From: an uncultured Methylotenera sp.
GTDB taxonomy: Bacteria; Pseudomonadota; Gammaproteobacteria; Burkholderiales; Methylophilaceae
Direction: 5' to 3'
Assembly: GCA_902168195.1 (NCBI GenBank)
Contig: CABHOJ010000027.1
Coordinates: forward strand, 1 to 41,038
DNA length: 41,038 nt
A model generated the notes under the pieces. The model saw only the letters and a list, made by a program, of their open reading frames with translations. It did not search any database and had not been told where the DNA came from. Each line of letters opens with the position of its first letter. Positions within the stretch are counted from its first letter, which is position 1. Below are positions 8,821 to 15,574 of the stretch, piece by piece. The translations under genes were made by a program, and so were the position numbers.

Positions 8821-9599
8821 CACTGCTTGGATCTGGCTCGAGCGCCGGCACGCCGGTGATCGGGTGCCAATGCGAGACGTGTCGTTCCGATCACCCCAGA
8901 AACAAGCGCACGCGATGCTCTGCCGCGATCACGTTGCCAGACGGCCAGGTGATCCTGATCGACACCGGCCCGGACCTGCGTTTGCAGGCGTTGCGTGAGG
9001 GCCTCGATAGGGTGGATGCGGTGTTGTATACCCACACCCATGCGGACCACCTGCACGGTATCGACGATTTGCGGGCGTTCTGCCAGCTGCAACGCGCCCA
9101 GATCCCTTTGTATGGCAATGCCGATACCGTAGCGCATATCCATCAGAAGTTCGCTTACACCTTACGCGATCCCGGCGACTTCTGGGACCTTCCTGTGCTT
9201 TCAGTGCATCAAGTAGATCGACCTTTCGAGTTGTTTGGGACTGTCGTGACCCCCATTCCAGTGCAACACGGCAGGATAGGCATACTAGGATATCGGATCG
9301 GGGATCTGGCTTATCTGACGGATGTCTCGGAAATCCCGTCCACCTCACTGAAATTACTTGAGGGTTTGAGTATTCTTTTACTGGACTGCCTGCGTTATAA
9401 ACCTCATTACACGCATATCAACCTGGAACAAAGCCTGGAGTATGCGAGTCGGATCGAGGCACAGCGTACCTTTATGATCCATATGACCCATGAAATGGAA
9501 TACGAGGCCTTGGGTCGACAATTGCCGGAGAATGTATTCGTAGGCTATGACGGATTGAAATTGCGTTTTGACAGCCAACCATCGGCGTCAGAATGCTAA
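8811..9599 (+). CDS. Metallo-beta-lactamase-fold hydrolase (PhnP-like)
   Basis: Two-metal hydrolase of the PhnP/RNase Z-like group; PhnP itself is a cyclic phosphodiesterase. The signature THTHADHLHGIDDLRAF is at about residue 75, with further His ligands in PVQHGRIGILGYR and MIHMTHEME. The N-terminal GSSAGTPVIGCQCETC with paired Cys is typical of PhnP relatives and may bind an extra zinc. No phn genes are nearby, so the substrate cannot be assigned. It is translationally coupled to the tatD-like gene by a 10-bp overlap and ends the housekeeping operon. Confidence 0.88.
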   Translation: MQLTLLGSGSSAGTPVIGCQCETCRSDHPRNKRTRCSAAITLPDGQVILIDTGPDLRLQALREGLDRVDAVLYTHTHADHLHGIDDLRAFCQLQRAQIPLYGNADTVAHIHQKFAYTLRDPGDFWDLPVLSVHQVDRPFELFGTVVTPIPVQHGRIGILGYRIGDLAYLTDVSEIPSTSLKLLEGLSILLLDCLRYKPHYTHINLEQSLEYASRIEAQRTFMIHMTHEMEYEALGRQLPENVFVGYDGLKLRFDSQPSASEC

Positions 9600-9645
9600 A
9601 ATCGACATTAATGCAGTCACTTAAATGAAAGTTAGGATTTCAAAC

Positions 9646-10038
9646 ATGCAATTCAGCAAGCTCATCGTTCTACCGGCACTTCTCTCGGCCTTCGTGCTAT
9701 TCAGTGGGACTTCTGTGGCTGCCGAGCCGGTGAAAGCCAAGGCGAAAGCGACCTATACCGAAGACGAATTCCTGCGTGCGTTCAGCGGCAAATCCCGCAA
9801 GGTGATCTCCGACAAGCTTGGTAAGCCGGTCAAGAAGGAACAGGCCGTCAAGCCTTCGAGCGCAAGCACTGTCGTCGGCCGTATGGGCCAGGACGTCAAC
9901 GCCTCGAAACCGGTCAATGTGGAAATGTGGTACTACAGCAATATCGTCCAGTATCAGCCTAAAAAGACCTACAAAGTCATTGAAATGACCTTTGTGAACG
10001 ATCGTTGCATGAACATCGCGTTCTTCAATAACAAGTAA
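9646..10038 (+). CDS. Small secreted protein of unknown function
   Basis: The family is not recognised. The ORF opens at 9625, but the ATG at 9646 has an AGGA ribosome-binding site about 8 bases upstream and begins a clean signal peptide (MQFSKLIVLPALLSAFVLFSG, cleavage near VAA-EP). The mature protein is about 105 residues, Lys-rich and without membrane segments. The segment YTEDEFLRAFSGKSRKVISDKLGKP resembles SmpA/BamE-type small periplasmic folds, but this is only an impression. It lies 46 bp after the metallo-hydrolase, so it is perhaps a last gene of the operon or separately transcribed. Confidence 0.7.
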   Translation: MQFSKLIVLPALLSAFVLFSGTSVAAEPVKAKAKATYTEDEFLRAFSGKSRKVISDKLGKPVKKEQAVKPSSASTVVGRMGQDVNASKPVNVEMWYYSNIVQYQPKKTYKVIEMTFVNDRCMNIAFFNNK

Positions 10039-10044
10039 GTAGGC

Positions 10045-10079
10045 AAAAAAATCCCGGCCTGGGGAGAGTGTGGCCGGGA
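10045..10079 (-). terminator. Intrinsic terminator for the luxI-type gene
   Basis: TCCCGGCC (10052-10059) and GGCCGGGA (10072-10079) form an 8-bp GC-rich stem. Seven A residues at 10045-10051 become a T-run after the hairpin on the minus strand. The orientation therefore fits transcription arriving from the synthase gene, about 120 bp after its stop. Confidence 0.8.
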
Positions 10080-10199
10080 CAGAGGAGACTTGTAGTCAGA
10101 TAGCATCGTTCATCACATGCATGGACCAGATTGCCAGTTAAGCAAATCGGCGATAGCTATCTGATGTGTCAGGCTCGCTTTCTGACCTACCAGAGCCAC

Positions 10200-10787
10200 T
10201 TATGCAGCTTTTGGCAGTGCCCCGAACAGGTTGGCGTAGGTCTTTTCGATATCCACATGTAACGCCACCGTATTCTCCACACCGATCCTCAGTGACGGCC
10301 CGAATCTGGAGATCACTACCCCGGCGCGGTTCAGCAGTCGCTCGATCGCCGTCGTCGTCACCGTCACGTATTCTTCGATGTGCATACGATGACCGAACGC
10401 GATGATCTCTTGGATGGATTCCATCGCGATCTCGGAGAAGCCGAAGTGATGTTCTCCTTCGGTTTCGATCGCGAACCGGCTGAGCTCCCAAATGTTGGGA
10501 TGCTCAGGCGCCTTGTTCCCGTTCAGCAGTTCGGGGAAGGAGTCTTTGAGCATGTAAGGGCCTTCCGTCGGTAATATCCGCCAGCAGCCGCGCAGACCGC
10601 CTTCAGGTTCGCGCATCAACATGTACAGGGGTTCCATCGCGTCGTAGCCATCGATCTCCATGCCGCTGATGATCGGCACATCCCATCCCATCCGTCCTTT
10701 GAACACCTTGGCCCTCAACTTGTGCATATCCCACAAGTCCTTGCTATTGAAATCCCTTCTCGCAGCGATACGAATACTGAGTGACAT
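10200..10787 (-). CDS. LuxI-type acyl-homoserine-lactone synthase
   Basis: Makes an N-acyl-homoserine lactone signal from S-adenosylmethionine and acyl-ACP (or acyl-CoA). The 195 aa protein shows the conserved LuxI residues: Arg and Phe in LRAKVFKGRMGW with the invariant Trp, acidic residues in EIDGYDAMEP, Arg in GCWRILPTEGP, Phe in DSFPELL, and Glu/Arg in WELSRFAI. It starts at ATG with a strong AGGGGG ribosome-binding site. A lux-box-like palindrome lies about 66 bp upstream and a terminator downstream. The acyl-chain length cannot be read from the sequence. Its partners are the RsaL-like gene (divergent) and the LuxR-type gene (beyond it). Confidence 0.95.
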   Translation of the reverse strand: MSLSIRIAARRDFNSKDLWDMHKLRAKVFKGRMGWDVPIISGMEIDGYDAMEPLYMLMREPEGGLRGCWRILPTEGPYMLKDSFPELLNGNKAPEHPNIWELSRFAIETEGEHHFGFSEIAMESIQEIIAFGHRMHIEEYVTVTTTAIERLLNRAGVVISRFGPSLRIGVENTVALHVDIEKTYANLFGALPKAA

Positions 10788-10809
10788 TGATTCCCCCTAT
10801 CCAGATTGG

Positions 10810-10836
10810 TTATGCAGGTGGAATAAATAGTTATGC
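10810..10836. repeat. TTATGC direct repeat in the luxI promoter region
   Basis: TTATGC occurs at 10810-10815 and again at 10831-10836, exactly 21 bp (two helical turns) apart, between the lux-box-like site and the luxI start. The same hexamer occurs in the luxR upstream region (12058). The repeat is visible; an operator role is inferred. Confidence 0.45.
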
Positions 10837-10853
10837 GTTTTGACTAGGAAGAT

Positions 10854-10873
10854 AACTATCAGGATTGATAGGT
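10854..10873. promoter_or_regulatory. lux-box-like palindrome
   Basis: AACTATCAGGATTGATAGGT contains the perfect inverted half-sites CTATCA and TGATAG around a 4-bp centre, within the 20-bp format of LuxR-family operators. It lies in the divergent luxI/rsaL spacer, about 66 bp upstream of the luxI start, where an activator overlapping the -35 region would be expected. A second CTATCAGG half-site lies at 10915-10922. Confidence 0.65.
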
Positions 10874-10908
10874 GGGATTTAAGAAGACACGAGCGAGAAT
10901 GATGGGGC

Positions 10909-10953
10909 CTTGACCTATCAGGCTTTCCGGGGGTGTTCGGTGGCCAGGTCAAG
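10909..10953. repeat. Inverted repeat in the rsaL upstream region
   Basis: CTTGACCT (10909-10916) and AGGTCAAG (10946-10953) are perfect 8-bp complements separated by 29 bp. They sit 32-76 bp before the RsaL-like start codon and could form a leader hairpin or a spaced operator. TTGACC within the left arm could also be a -35 element, although no good -10 follows. Confidence 0.4.
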
Positions 10954-10984
10954 ATTGGACCTAGACCCAAAGAAGGGATGAATC

Positions 10985-11284
10985 ATGAAATTAGACGACC
11001 TGAACCACACTCAAGACGCCATCGATATTCTCGATATACGAGATCTACGAAAAGCGAGGCGCGAGAGCCAATCGAAATTCTGGAAACGTTTCGGGGTGAC
11101 GCAATCCACAGGCAGCCGATTCGAGCAGGGGCTTGGGATCCCGGTCTCTGTGGCGATCCTGGTCAAACTCTATCTTGAAGGGAAAGTGTCTGAAGGCGAT
11201 CTTCAGCGCGCGAGAAGAGCGGCGAGAGCTGCCACCCCATTGGATAAAGCCGATACGCAATCAGCCTGGGTTAATCAGGCCTAG
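10985..11284 (+). CDS. rsaL: RsaL-like HTH repressor of the AHL synthase
   Basis: Small DNA-binding protein (99 aa) of the tetrahelical HTH type. The core RKARRESQSKFWKRFGVTQS followed by TGSRFEQG and LYLEGKVSEGDL closely resembles Pseudomonas RsaL, which represses lasI and limits signal accumulation. The position, divergent from a luxI-type gene and beside a luxR-type gene, matches the rsaL arrangement in Pseudomonas and Burkholderia. A GAAGGGA ribosome-binding site precedes the ATG. The 3' end overlaps the convergent luxR-type gene by 24 bp. Similar XRE-like proteins occur outside quorum sensing, so the repressor role rests on context as well as motif. Confidence 0.85.
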   Translation: MKLDDLNHTQDAIDILDIRDLRKARRESQSKFWKRFGVTQSTGSRFEQGLGIPVSVAILVKLYLEGKVSEGDLQRARRAARAATPLDKADTQSAWVNQA

Positions 11285-11986
11285 ACTAATCGCTTTGACG
11301 ATCGCCTGTTGACGGGTATTCACCTTGAATTTGAATCGAATATTGGAGATATGAAAATTCACAGTCGCTTCCGAGCATCCCAGAATCATTGATATCTCCC
11401 AGGAGGATTTACCTATGGTGGCCCATTTCAAGCATTCTAGTTCGCGCTTGGTCAAATGGGCCTCTTCCTTTATCGGCTCCGATACCTTGAAGAACTTGAG
11501 AGACGATTCGAACAGATAATCTCGGATCAGCGATAACTCAGCCATCGAATGATCCAGTTCCCGGATGAATTTTTTATCCGACAAGGAATCTGACACAAAG
11601 CTGATGACGCCAAATTCATTACCAGGACCATGGATGGGGAAGGTGATCCCCGACCGGATCCCGTAACTGCATGCTTCCTCGTATAGTTGCTGCTGATTAG
11701 GTAATTGGAACGTCTGGGGTTGCCAGATCAGGGGGACAGCGCTTTTGAGACAGTGACTGACCGTCGGATCGACATAGTGCAACTTCTCATTATCGTAAGT
11801 CGTACGCCAACTATCTGAATAATTGCTTCTCAGAAATGCGTTCTCAAGCGGCATGTTCTTGTTTGGGACCACCCCATACAGGGTTTGCTCAAACCCATGC
11901 TCATGCGCTAGTTTGAATAGCGCCTCAGACCAAGCGTTTTCTGTCGTGAGATTGAGCAACTCGAGGAGCTTCTCGATTTTTGCCAC
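11261..11986 (-). CDS. LuxR-type autoinducer-binding transcription regulator
   Basis: The 241 aa protein has an N-terminal signal-binding domain and a C-terminal LuxR/GerE HTH domain (about residues 175-238, LTKRELECLKWATIGKSSWEI). Ligand-pocket residues typical of AHL receptors are visible: Trp and Tyr in SDSWRTTY, Asp-Pro in YVDPTV, Trp in PLIWQP and Gly in YGIRSGITFPIHG. This argues for a cognate AHL receptor rather than a ligand-free LuxR protein. The start is GTG with a strong GGAGG ribosome-binding site 5 nt upstream. It is convergent with, and overlaps by 24 bp, the RsaL-like gene. Confidence 0.93.
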   Translation of the reverse strand: MAKIEKLLELLNLTTENAWSEALFKLAHEHGFEQTLYGVVPNKNMPLENAFLRSNYSDSWRTTYDNEKLHYVDPTVSHCLKSAVPLIWQPQTFQLPNQQQLYEEACSYGIRSGITFPIHGPGNEFGVISFVSDSLSDKKFIRELDHSMAELSLIRDYLFESSLKFFKVSEPIKEEAHLTKRELECLKWATIGKSSWEISMILGCSEATVNFHISNIRFKFKVNTRQQAIVKAISLGLINPG

Positions 11987-12056
11987 AGCGTCCTCCAGCT
12001 AAAGTTGTTATTCTTGTTGTTGATGCACTTGGGTGATGTTCTCTATCGATGCACGA

Positions 12057-12090
12057 CTTATGCATAATGAATAGATATTTTGTGCATAAG
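12057..12090. repeat. CTTATGCA / TGCATAAG inverted repeat upstream of luxR
   Basis: CTTATGCA (12057-12064) and TGCATAAG (12083-12090) are perfect inverted 8-mers with an 18-bp AT-rich spacer. The left arm is part of the self-complementary decamer TTATGCATAA (12058-12067). It lies about 70-105 bp upstream of the GTG start of the LuxR-type gene. RsaL sites as I recall them are palindromes beginning TATG and ending CATA, so this is a candidate operator. Confidence 0.45.
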
Positions 12091-12212
12091 TATTCTCTGT
12101 AATTAGGTCATTCTTTGTCAATCGTCTTAGCGAAATCGTCCGTAATGAACATCAAGATAAAGTGTCTTCCAATTCATTGCCTGGCTTCATCCTTGGTCGT
12201 TGACCCGGGTAG

Positions 12213-13580
12213 ATGAGCATGCGGAATCTATATGCACTCTTAGTGCTATTGCTGATGTCACAGGGTATCCATGCCGAGCTGATGCCATGGCCGGATAACC
12301 CGCGCCAGTGGAGTTATGCAGGGCAGCCCATGATCCTTGCCGGAGCCAGCGATGATGACAATCTGTTCCAATGGCCGGAAGAAAGCTTGATACCGCATCT
12401 GGATCGCCTGAAACTGGCTGGCGGCAATCTGGTGAGGAATACCATGAGTGATCGCCGAGACAAGGGGTTCGAGCTTTACCCTTACTTGGAAATAAGGCCG
12501 GGTCGTTATGATCTGGATCGCTGGAACCCGACATATTGGGCAAGGTTCGATCGCTTCTTGGAAGAGACGCATCAACGCCAGATCATGGTACAGATCGAAC
12601 TATGGGATCGTTTCGATTATTCCGACCATGGCCAGATCAAGCATTGGCAAAACCATCCCTACAATCCGAAGAACAACATCAATTACAGCAGCTGGAAGTC
12701 ACGGCTTGGTATGCGCTACCCGGACCACCCCGGCAAGAATAGGCAGCCATTCTTTTTCACGACGCCGGAACAGCATCACAACCAGCTGTTAATGGATTAT
12801 CAGAAGCGGTATGTCGATAAAGTACTGAGCTATAGCCTCAAATACGACCACATTCTCTATTGCATCGATAACGAGACGAAAGCAGGGGAGGCGTGGAGCA
12901 GATACTGGGCGGTCTATCTTAAAGACCGGGCTGCATCGGCGAACAAGCGCATCTACGTCACGGAGATGCTGGATGAGCGAACCATGGATCCGGCCGTCCA
13001 TGGCAGGACGATAAATCATCCGGAGCTATACGACTTTATCGAGGTCTCGCAAAACAATCATAACGACGGCATCGCACATTGGCAGAATCTGCTGCGGGTC
13101 AGGGGCTATCTGGAAGCTTTGCCGAGGCCGATGAATTCGATCAAGGTCTATGGTGCCAACGGTAGCAAGTATGGCAATGAGCAACAAGCCATAGCGCGAT
13201 TCTGGCGAAACGTGTTGGCGGGCACCAGTGCCATACGCTTTCATCGTCCTGATTCCGGGTTAGGTTTGAGCGGAGCATCTACCGGCGCTCTGCGTTCCTT
13301 GCGATCGCTGCAAAGCAAAGTCTCATTAGCCGGCATCGTGCCGCGAGAAGTATCAGCGATGAAAGGGGAGGCCTACGTGGCTTCGATCGGAAAAACCTAT
13401 CTGATATACCTACCGCGAGGTGAAGCCCTCATCGATATGACCATCCCGAACACGATGAAACTGGAATGGCTGAATCTGGAAACGGCCAAATGGCACCCGG
13501 GTCACTTAAAACCACGCGAAGAGGGTTTGGCTCTCAACGCACCCAGTGCAGGGCATTGGATTGCCCTTATCGGGCAATAG
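12213..13580 (+). CDS. Secreted glycoside-hydrolase-like protein
   Basis: A 455 aa exported protein with a signal peptide (about residues 1-21, LLVLLLMSQGIHA). The body reads like a TIM-barrel carbohydrate-active enzyme of the apiosidase/DUF4038 kind: NLVRNTMSDRRD, MVQIELWDRFDYSD, YNPKNNINYSSW, a possible acid/base Glu in YCIDNETKAGEAW and a possible nucleophile Glu in YDFIEVSQNNHND. The last 90 or so residues (GEAYVASIGKTYLIYLPRG) look like a small beta-sandwich, similar to the putative collagen-binding domain found after such barrels. A 7-bp hairpin (ATTGCCC/GGGCAAT) spans the stop codon. ATGs at 12213 and 12219 are both possible starts. The substrate is unknown. The position beside the quorum-sensing genes suggests, but does not show, co-regulation. 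Confidence 0.7.
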   Translation: MSMRNLYALLVLLLMSQGIHAELMPWPDNPRQWSYAGQPMILAGASDDDNLFQWPEESLIPHLDRLKLAGGNLVRNTMSDRRDKGFELYPYLEIRPGRYDLDRWNPTYWARFDRFLEETHQRQIMVQIELWDRFDYSDHGQIKHWQNHPYNPKNNINYSSWKSRLGMRYPDHPGKNRQPFFFTTPEQHHNQLLMDYQKRYVDKVLSYSLKYDHILYCIDNETKAGEAWSRYWAVYLKDRAASANKRIYVTEMLDERTMDPAVHGRTINHPELYDFIEVSQNNHNDGIAHWQNLLRVRGYLEALPRPMNSIKVYGANGSKYGNEQQAIARFWRNVLAGTSAIRFHRPDSGLGLSGASTGALRSLRSLQSKVSLAGIVPREVSAMKGEAYVASIGKTYLIYLPRGEALIDMTIPNTMKLEWLNLETAKWHPGHLKPREEGLALNAPSAGHWIALIGQ

Positions 13581-13688
13581 ATACCCTAAGCATTCAAATT
13601 ATTCCTACATGGGATAGTAGGTTTGTCCGATGATGAGATTCTTGTCGAATGATTATTCTCGCTGCTGAGAAATATTCAGGAGCCGACA

Positions 13689-14003
13689 ATGTCCATCCTT
13701 AAACGAATAATGCGTATCACTACTGCAGCCGCATTAGGCATCCAGATCCTGCATGCGTCTGCGGTGATCGCTGCCGACGCAACGCCAACTAGCCCGGCTG
13801 AACCTGTGCAACCAAGGGATACCAGGCCTTCAGCGCCAGCAGACAATGCCAGCGACTATGACCCCAATACCGGACAATTCAAGTCAGATCCTGGGCCAAA
13901 GCAAGATACAGATAGTACGCGGAATCCATCTGCCAACCCTTACGATAGATCGATTCAGCCTACGGATATTCCGCCCAAACGCCCATCAGAACCGCTTAAG
14001 TAA
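13689..14003 (+). CDS. Small secreted Pro/Ser/Asp-rich protein
   Basis: No family is recognised. The 104 aa protein has a signal peptide (MSILKRIMRITTAAALGIQILHASAVIAA, cleavage near AA-DA). The mature 75-residue chain is low-complexity, rich in Pro, Asp, Ser and Thr, and probably disordered (SPAEPVQPRDTRPSAPADN). An AGGAG ribosome-binding site precedes the ATG at the proper distance, which supports real translation. It is co-directional with the glycosidase-like gene (108 bp upstream) and a small membrane protein (22 bp downstream). Confidence 0.65.
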   Translation: MSILKRIMRITTAAALGIQILHASAVIAADATPTSPAEPVQPRDTRPSAPADNASDYDPNTGQFKSDPGPKQDTDSTRNPSANPYDRSIQPTDIPPKRPSEPLK

Positions 14004-14025
14004 GCAATTCAGGTCCCTGGAGTGA

Positions 14026-14232
14026 ATGATGAATTACGATACTTGCAAGACCATTGCGTACAGCTTCTTTGTGATGGCATTTTTGTTAGGTACGTCATCC
14101 ATCGTCATATTCGACCGCTGGATAGAGGCTGAGCAATTAGCATCTAGTGCTGAATTTGAAAGGGTGAATCCTGACGGGTCATTGACTGCGTTGTCGAGAG
14201 ACTACGCGATTGAGCATGTAGGATACGAATAG
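14026..14232 (+). CDS. Small single-pass membrane protein, unknown
   Basis: The 68 aa protein has one hydrophobic segment (about residues 10-29, AYSFFVMAFLLGTSSIVIF) and a charged C-terminal tail. The start is a double ATG preceded by CTGGAGTGA, a fair ribosome-binding site. It lies 22 bp after the secreted Pro-rich protein gene, so the two may be co-transcribed. The function is unknown. Confidence 0.5.
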   Translation: MMNYDTCKTIAYSFFVMAFLLGTSSIVIFDRWIEAEQLASSAEFERVNPDGSLTALSRDYAIEHVGYE

Positions 14233-14249
14233 CGGGTTTTATAAATCGC

Positions 14250-14309
14250 CGGCCTTAAATATTCGCATAATGTATATTATGTCAAATGACAAAATAACAC
14301 AGAAGGCCG
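14250..14309. repeat. Nested inverted repeats in the 14233-14429 spacer
   Basis: CGGCCTT (14250-14256) pairs with AAGGCCG (14303-14309). Within them, CATAAT (14266-14271) and ATTATG (14276-14281) form a 16-bp palindrome. The first hairpin could terminate the upstream small genes; the inner palindrome looks like a repressor site. The rest of the spacer carries no ORF, only a likely promoter region just before the DUF2158-like gene. Confidence 0.45.
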
Positions 14310-14429
14310 CAAACGATGATGTTTACTCACCTTCTTACATAAGATTGGTAAGACGGCCGCTACTTTACTTCAATTGATCCAAGGTCTAGTATTTTCGCTC
14401 GGGGAGATTTCCAAAAAAGGAGATCCATC

Positions 14430-14612
14430 ATGGCAAAGTTCGATCCAGGCACACCCGTTAAACTACTTGGCGGTAAATATGTAATGACCGTCGTCGAAAA
14501 TTCCGAACAGACCCGCGAAGCTAAATGTCATTGGCATGACGATACGGACCGCGTGGCATGGATACCTGAAGGTATCTTGCGCGATGCCCATGATGAAGTG
14601 CCCTCATCCTGA
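14430..14612 (+). CDS. DUF2158 (YodC-like) small protein
   Basis: A 60 aa protein with the DUF2158 pattern: a short beta-barrel-like opening (FDPGTPVKLLGGKYVMTV) followed by a conserved Cys-x-Trp (AKCHWHDD) and a closing VAWIPEGIL. The E. coli relative YodC has no firm function. An AAAAAAGGAGAT ribosome-binding site gives strong support for the ATG. The gene ends just before a bidirectional terminator. It is transcribed alone. Confidence 0.75.
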   Translation: MAKFDPGTPVKLLGGKYVMTVVENSEQTREAKCHWHDDTDRVAWIPEGILRDAHDEVPSS

Positions 14613-14629
14613 TCATTATCATTGCAAAC

Positions 14630-14658
14630 AAAAAAGGCTCCGTAATGGAGCCTTTTTT
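14630..14658. terminator. Bidirectional intrinsic terminator
   Basis: AAAAAAGGCTCC, a 5-nt loop (GTAAT), then GGAGCCTTTTTT: a perfect 6-bp GC-rich stem flanked by A- and T-runs. It serves the DUF2158-like gene on the plus strand and the TM-helix membrane protein on the minus strand. Confidence 0.92.
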
Positions 14659-14701
14659 ATTGTGGGATCATCATCAGAGACGATGACTAGCTTGTAGCCG
14701 C

Positions 14702-15379
14702 TTATGGTTTCTTGGGTTTGGAATGCATGTCGTTGATGATCTTGGCAGCCCATTCTTTGCCTCCCAGACCGAAGGCAATGGCTAGCGCAAGGAACACTGC
14801 GCCAAAGATGATCACGAAGAGCGCGGTGATCAGCTGTGTCGCGATATCGAGTTGCTCGAGCGCCACAAACAACGCGAATATCTGGATCGCATACTCTGCC
14901 GACGTGCTGATGGCCAAGGCCCCTTCGAACTTGATACCGTGCAGCCACGCAAACACCAAGCGATTGATGAACCGCGCTAGCAAGGTACCAAAGATGAGGA
15001 CGAGGATGGCGATGATGATCTTTGGCAGATAATTGGCCAGGTGATGCAGCATCTGAGCGACTTCGGTCAACCCTAGTGTGTTGGCTCCGGTGATGATGAA
15101 CAGCAGGATGACCAGCCAGTAAACGACCATACTGATCACGCCACTCAATGTGAGGTTGAACTCACTGTGCTGCATGAATGCTTCTAGCCCTGACCGGTCT
15201 GCAAACTTATCGAAATGGGTCAGTTCCAGGATACGTTTGACGCCGATACAGGCCGCTTTCGCGCAGATCCAGCCAAAGAATAGGATGACGATGACGGCCA
15301 GCAGCTTAGGGAAAAATGTGACGATTTGCGTCCAGAACTCATTCAAGGACGTAAGAAAAATATCGATCTGATATTGCAT
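14702..15379 (-). CDS. TM-helix-repeat membrane protein (MscS-like, lacks channel beta domain)
   Basis: A 225 aa inner-membrane protein with about five hydrophobic segments. It shows the paired transmembrane-helix repeats seen in the N-terminal part of some small-conductance mechanosensitive-channel relatives (LLAVIVILFFGWICAKA and YLPKIIIAILVLIFGTLLARFINR, both with a Gly kink). The end FGLGGKEWAAKIINDM resembles CmpX-type proteins. The soluble MscS beta domain is absent, so it should not be called a channel with confidence. The start has a very strong AAGGAGGG ribosome-binding site. The 195-bp gap upstream to the DoxX gene holds no ORF that I can support. Confidence 0.75.
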   Translation of the reverse strand: MQYQIDIFLTSLNEFWTQIVTFFPKLLAVIVILFFGWICAKAACIGVKRILELTHFDKFADRSGLEAFMQHSEFNLTLSGVISMVVYWLVILLFIITGANTLGLTEVAQMLHHLANYLPKIIIAILVLIFGTLLARFINRLVFAWLHGIKFEGALAISTSAEYAIQIFALFVALEQLDIATQLITALFVIIFGAVFLALAIAFGLGGKEWAAKIINDMHSKPKKP

Positions 15380-15574
15380 GGACCCTCCTTATTTAAACTT
15401 GCGAGATCAAGCGTCGAGGCTTGATTTGGGTGATCGGCTTGGGTAGGCTATTTCTAAGTCTTGAAATTCTAGGCTTAAACGGCTTAATCTCGCAATCAGG
15501 ATGGCGTCCATATTTAATTCATAATGTTAGGTATGCGATTCATATTATTGTTTATATGATATTAATTAATTTTA

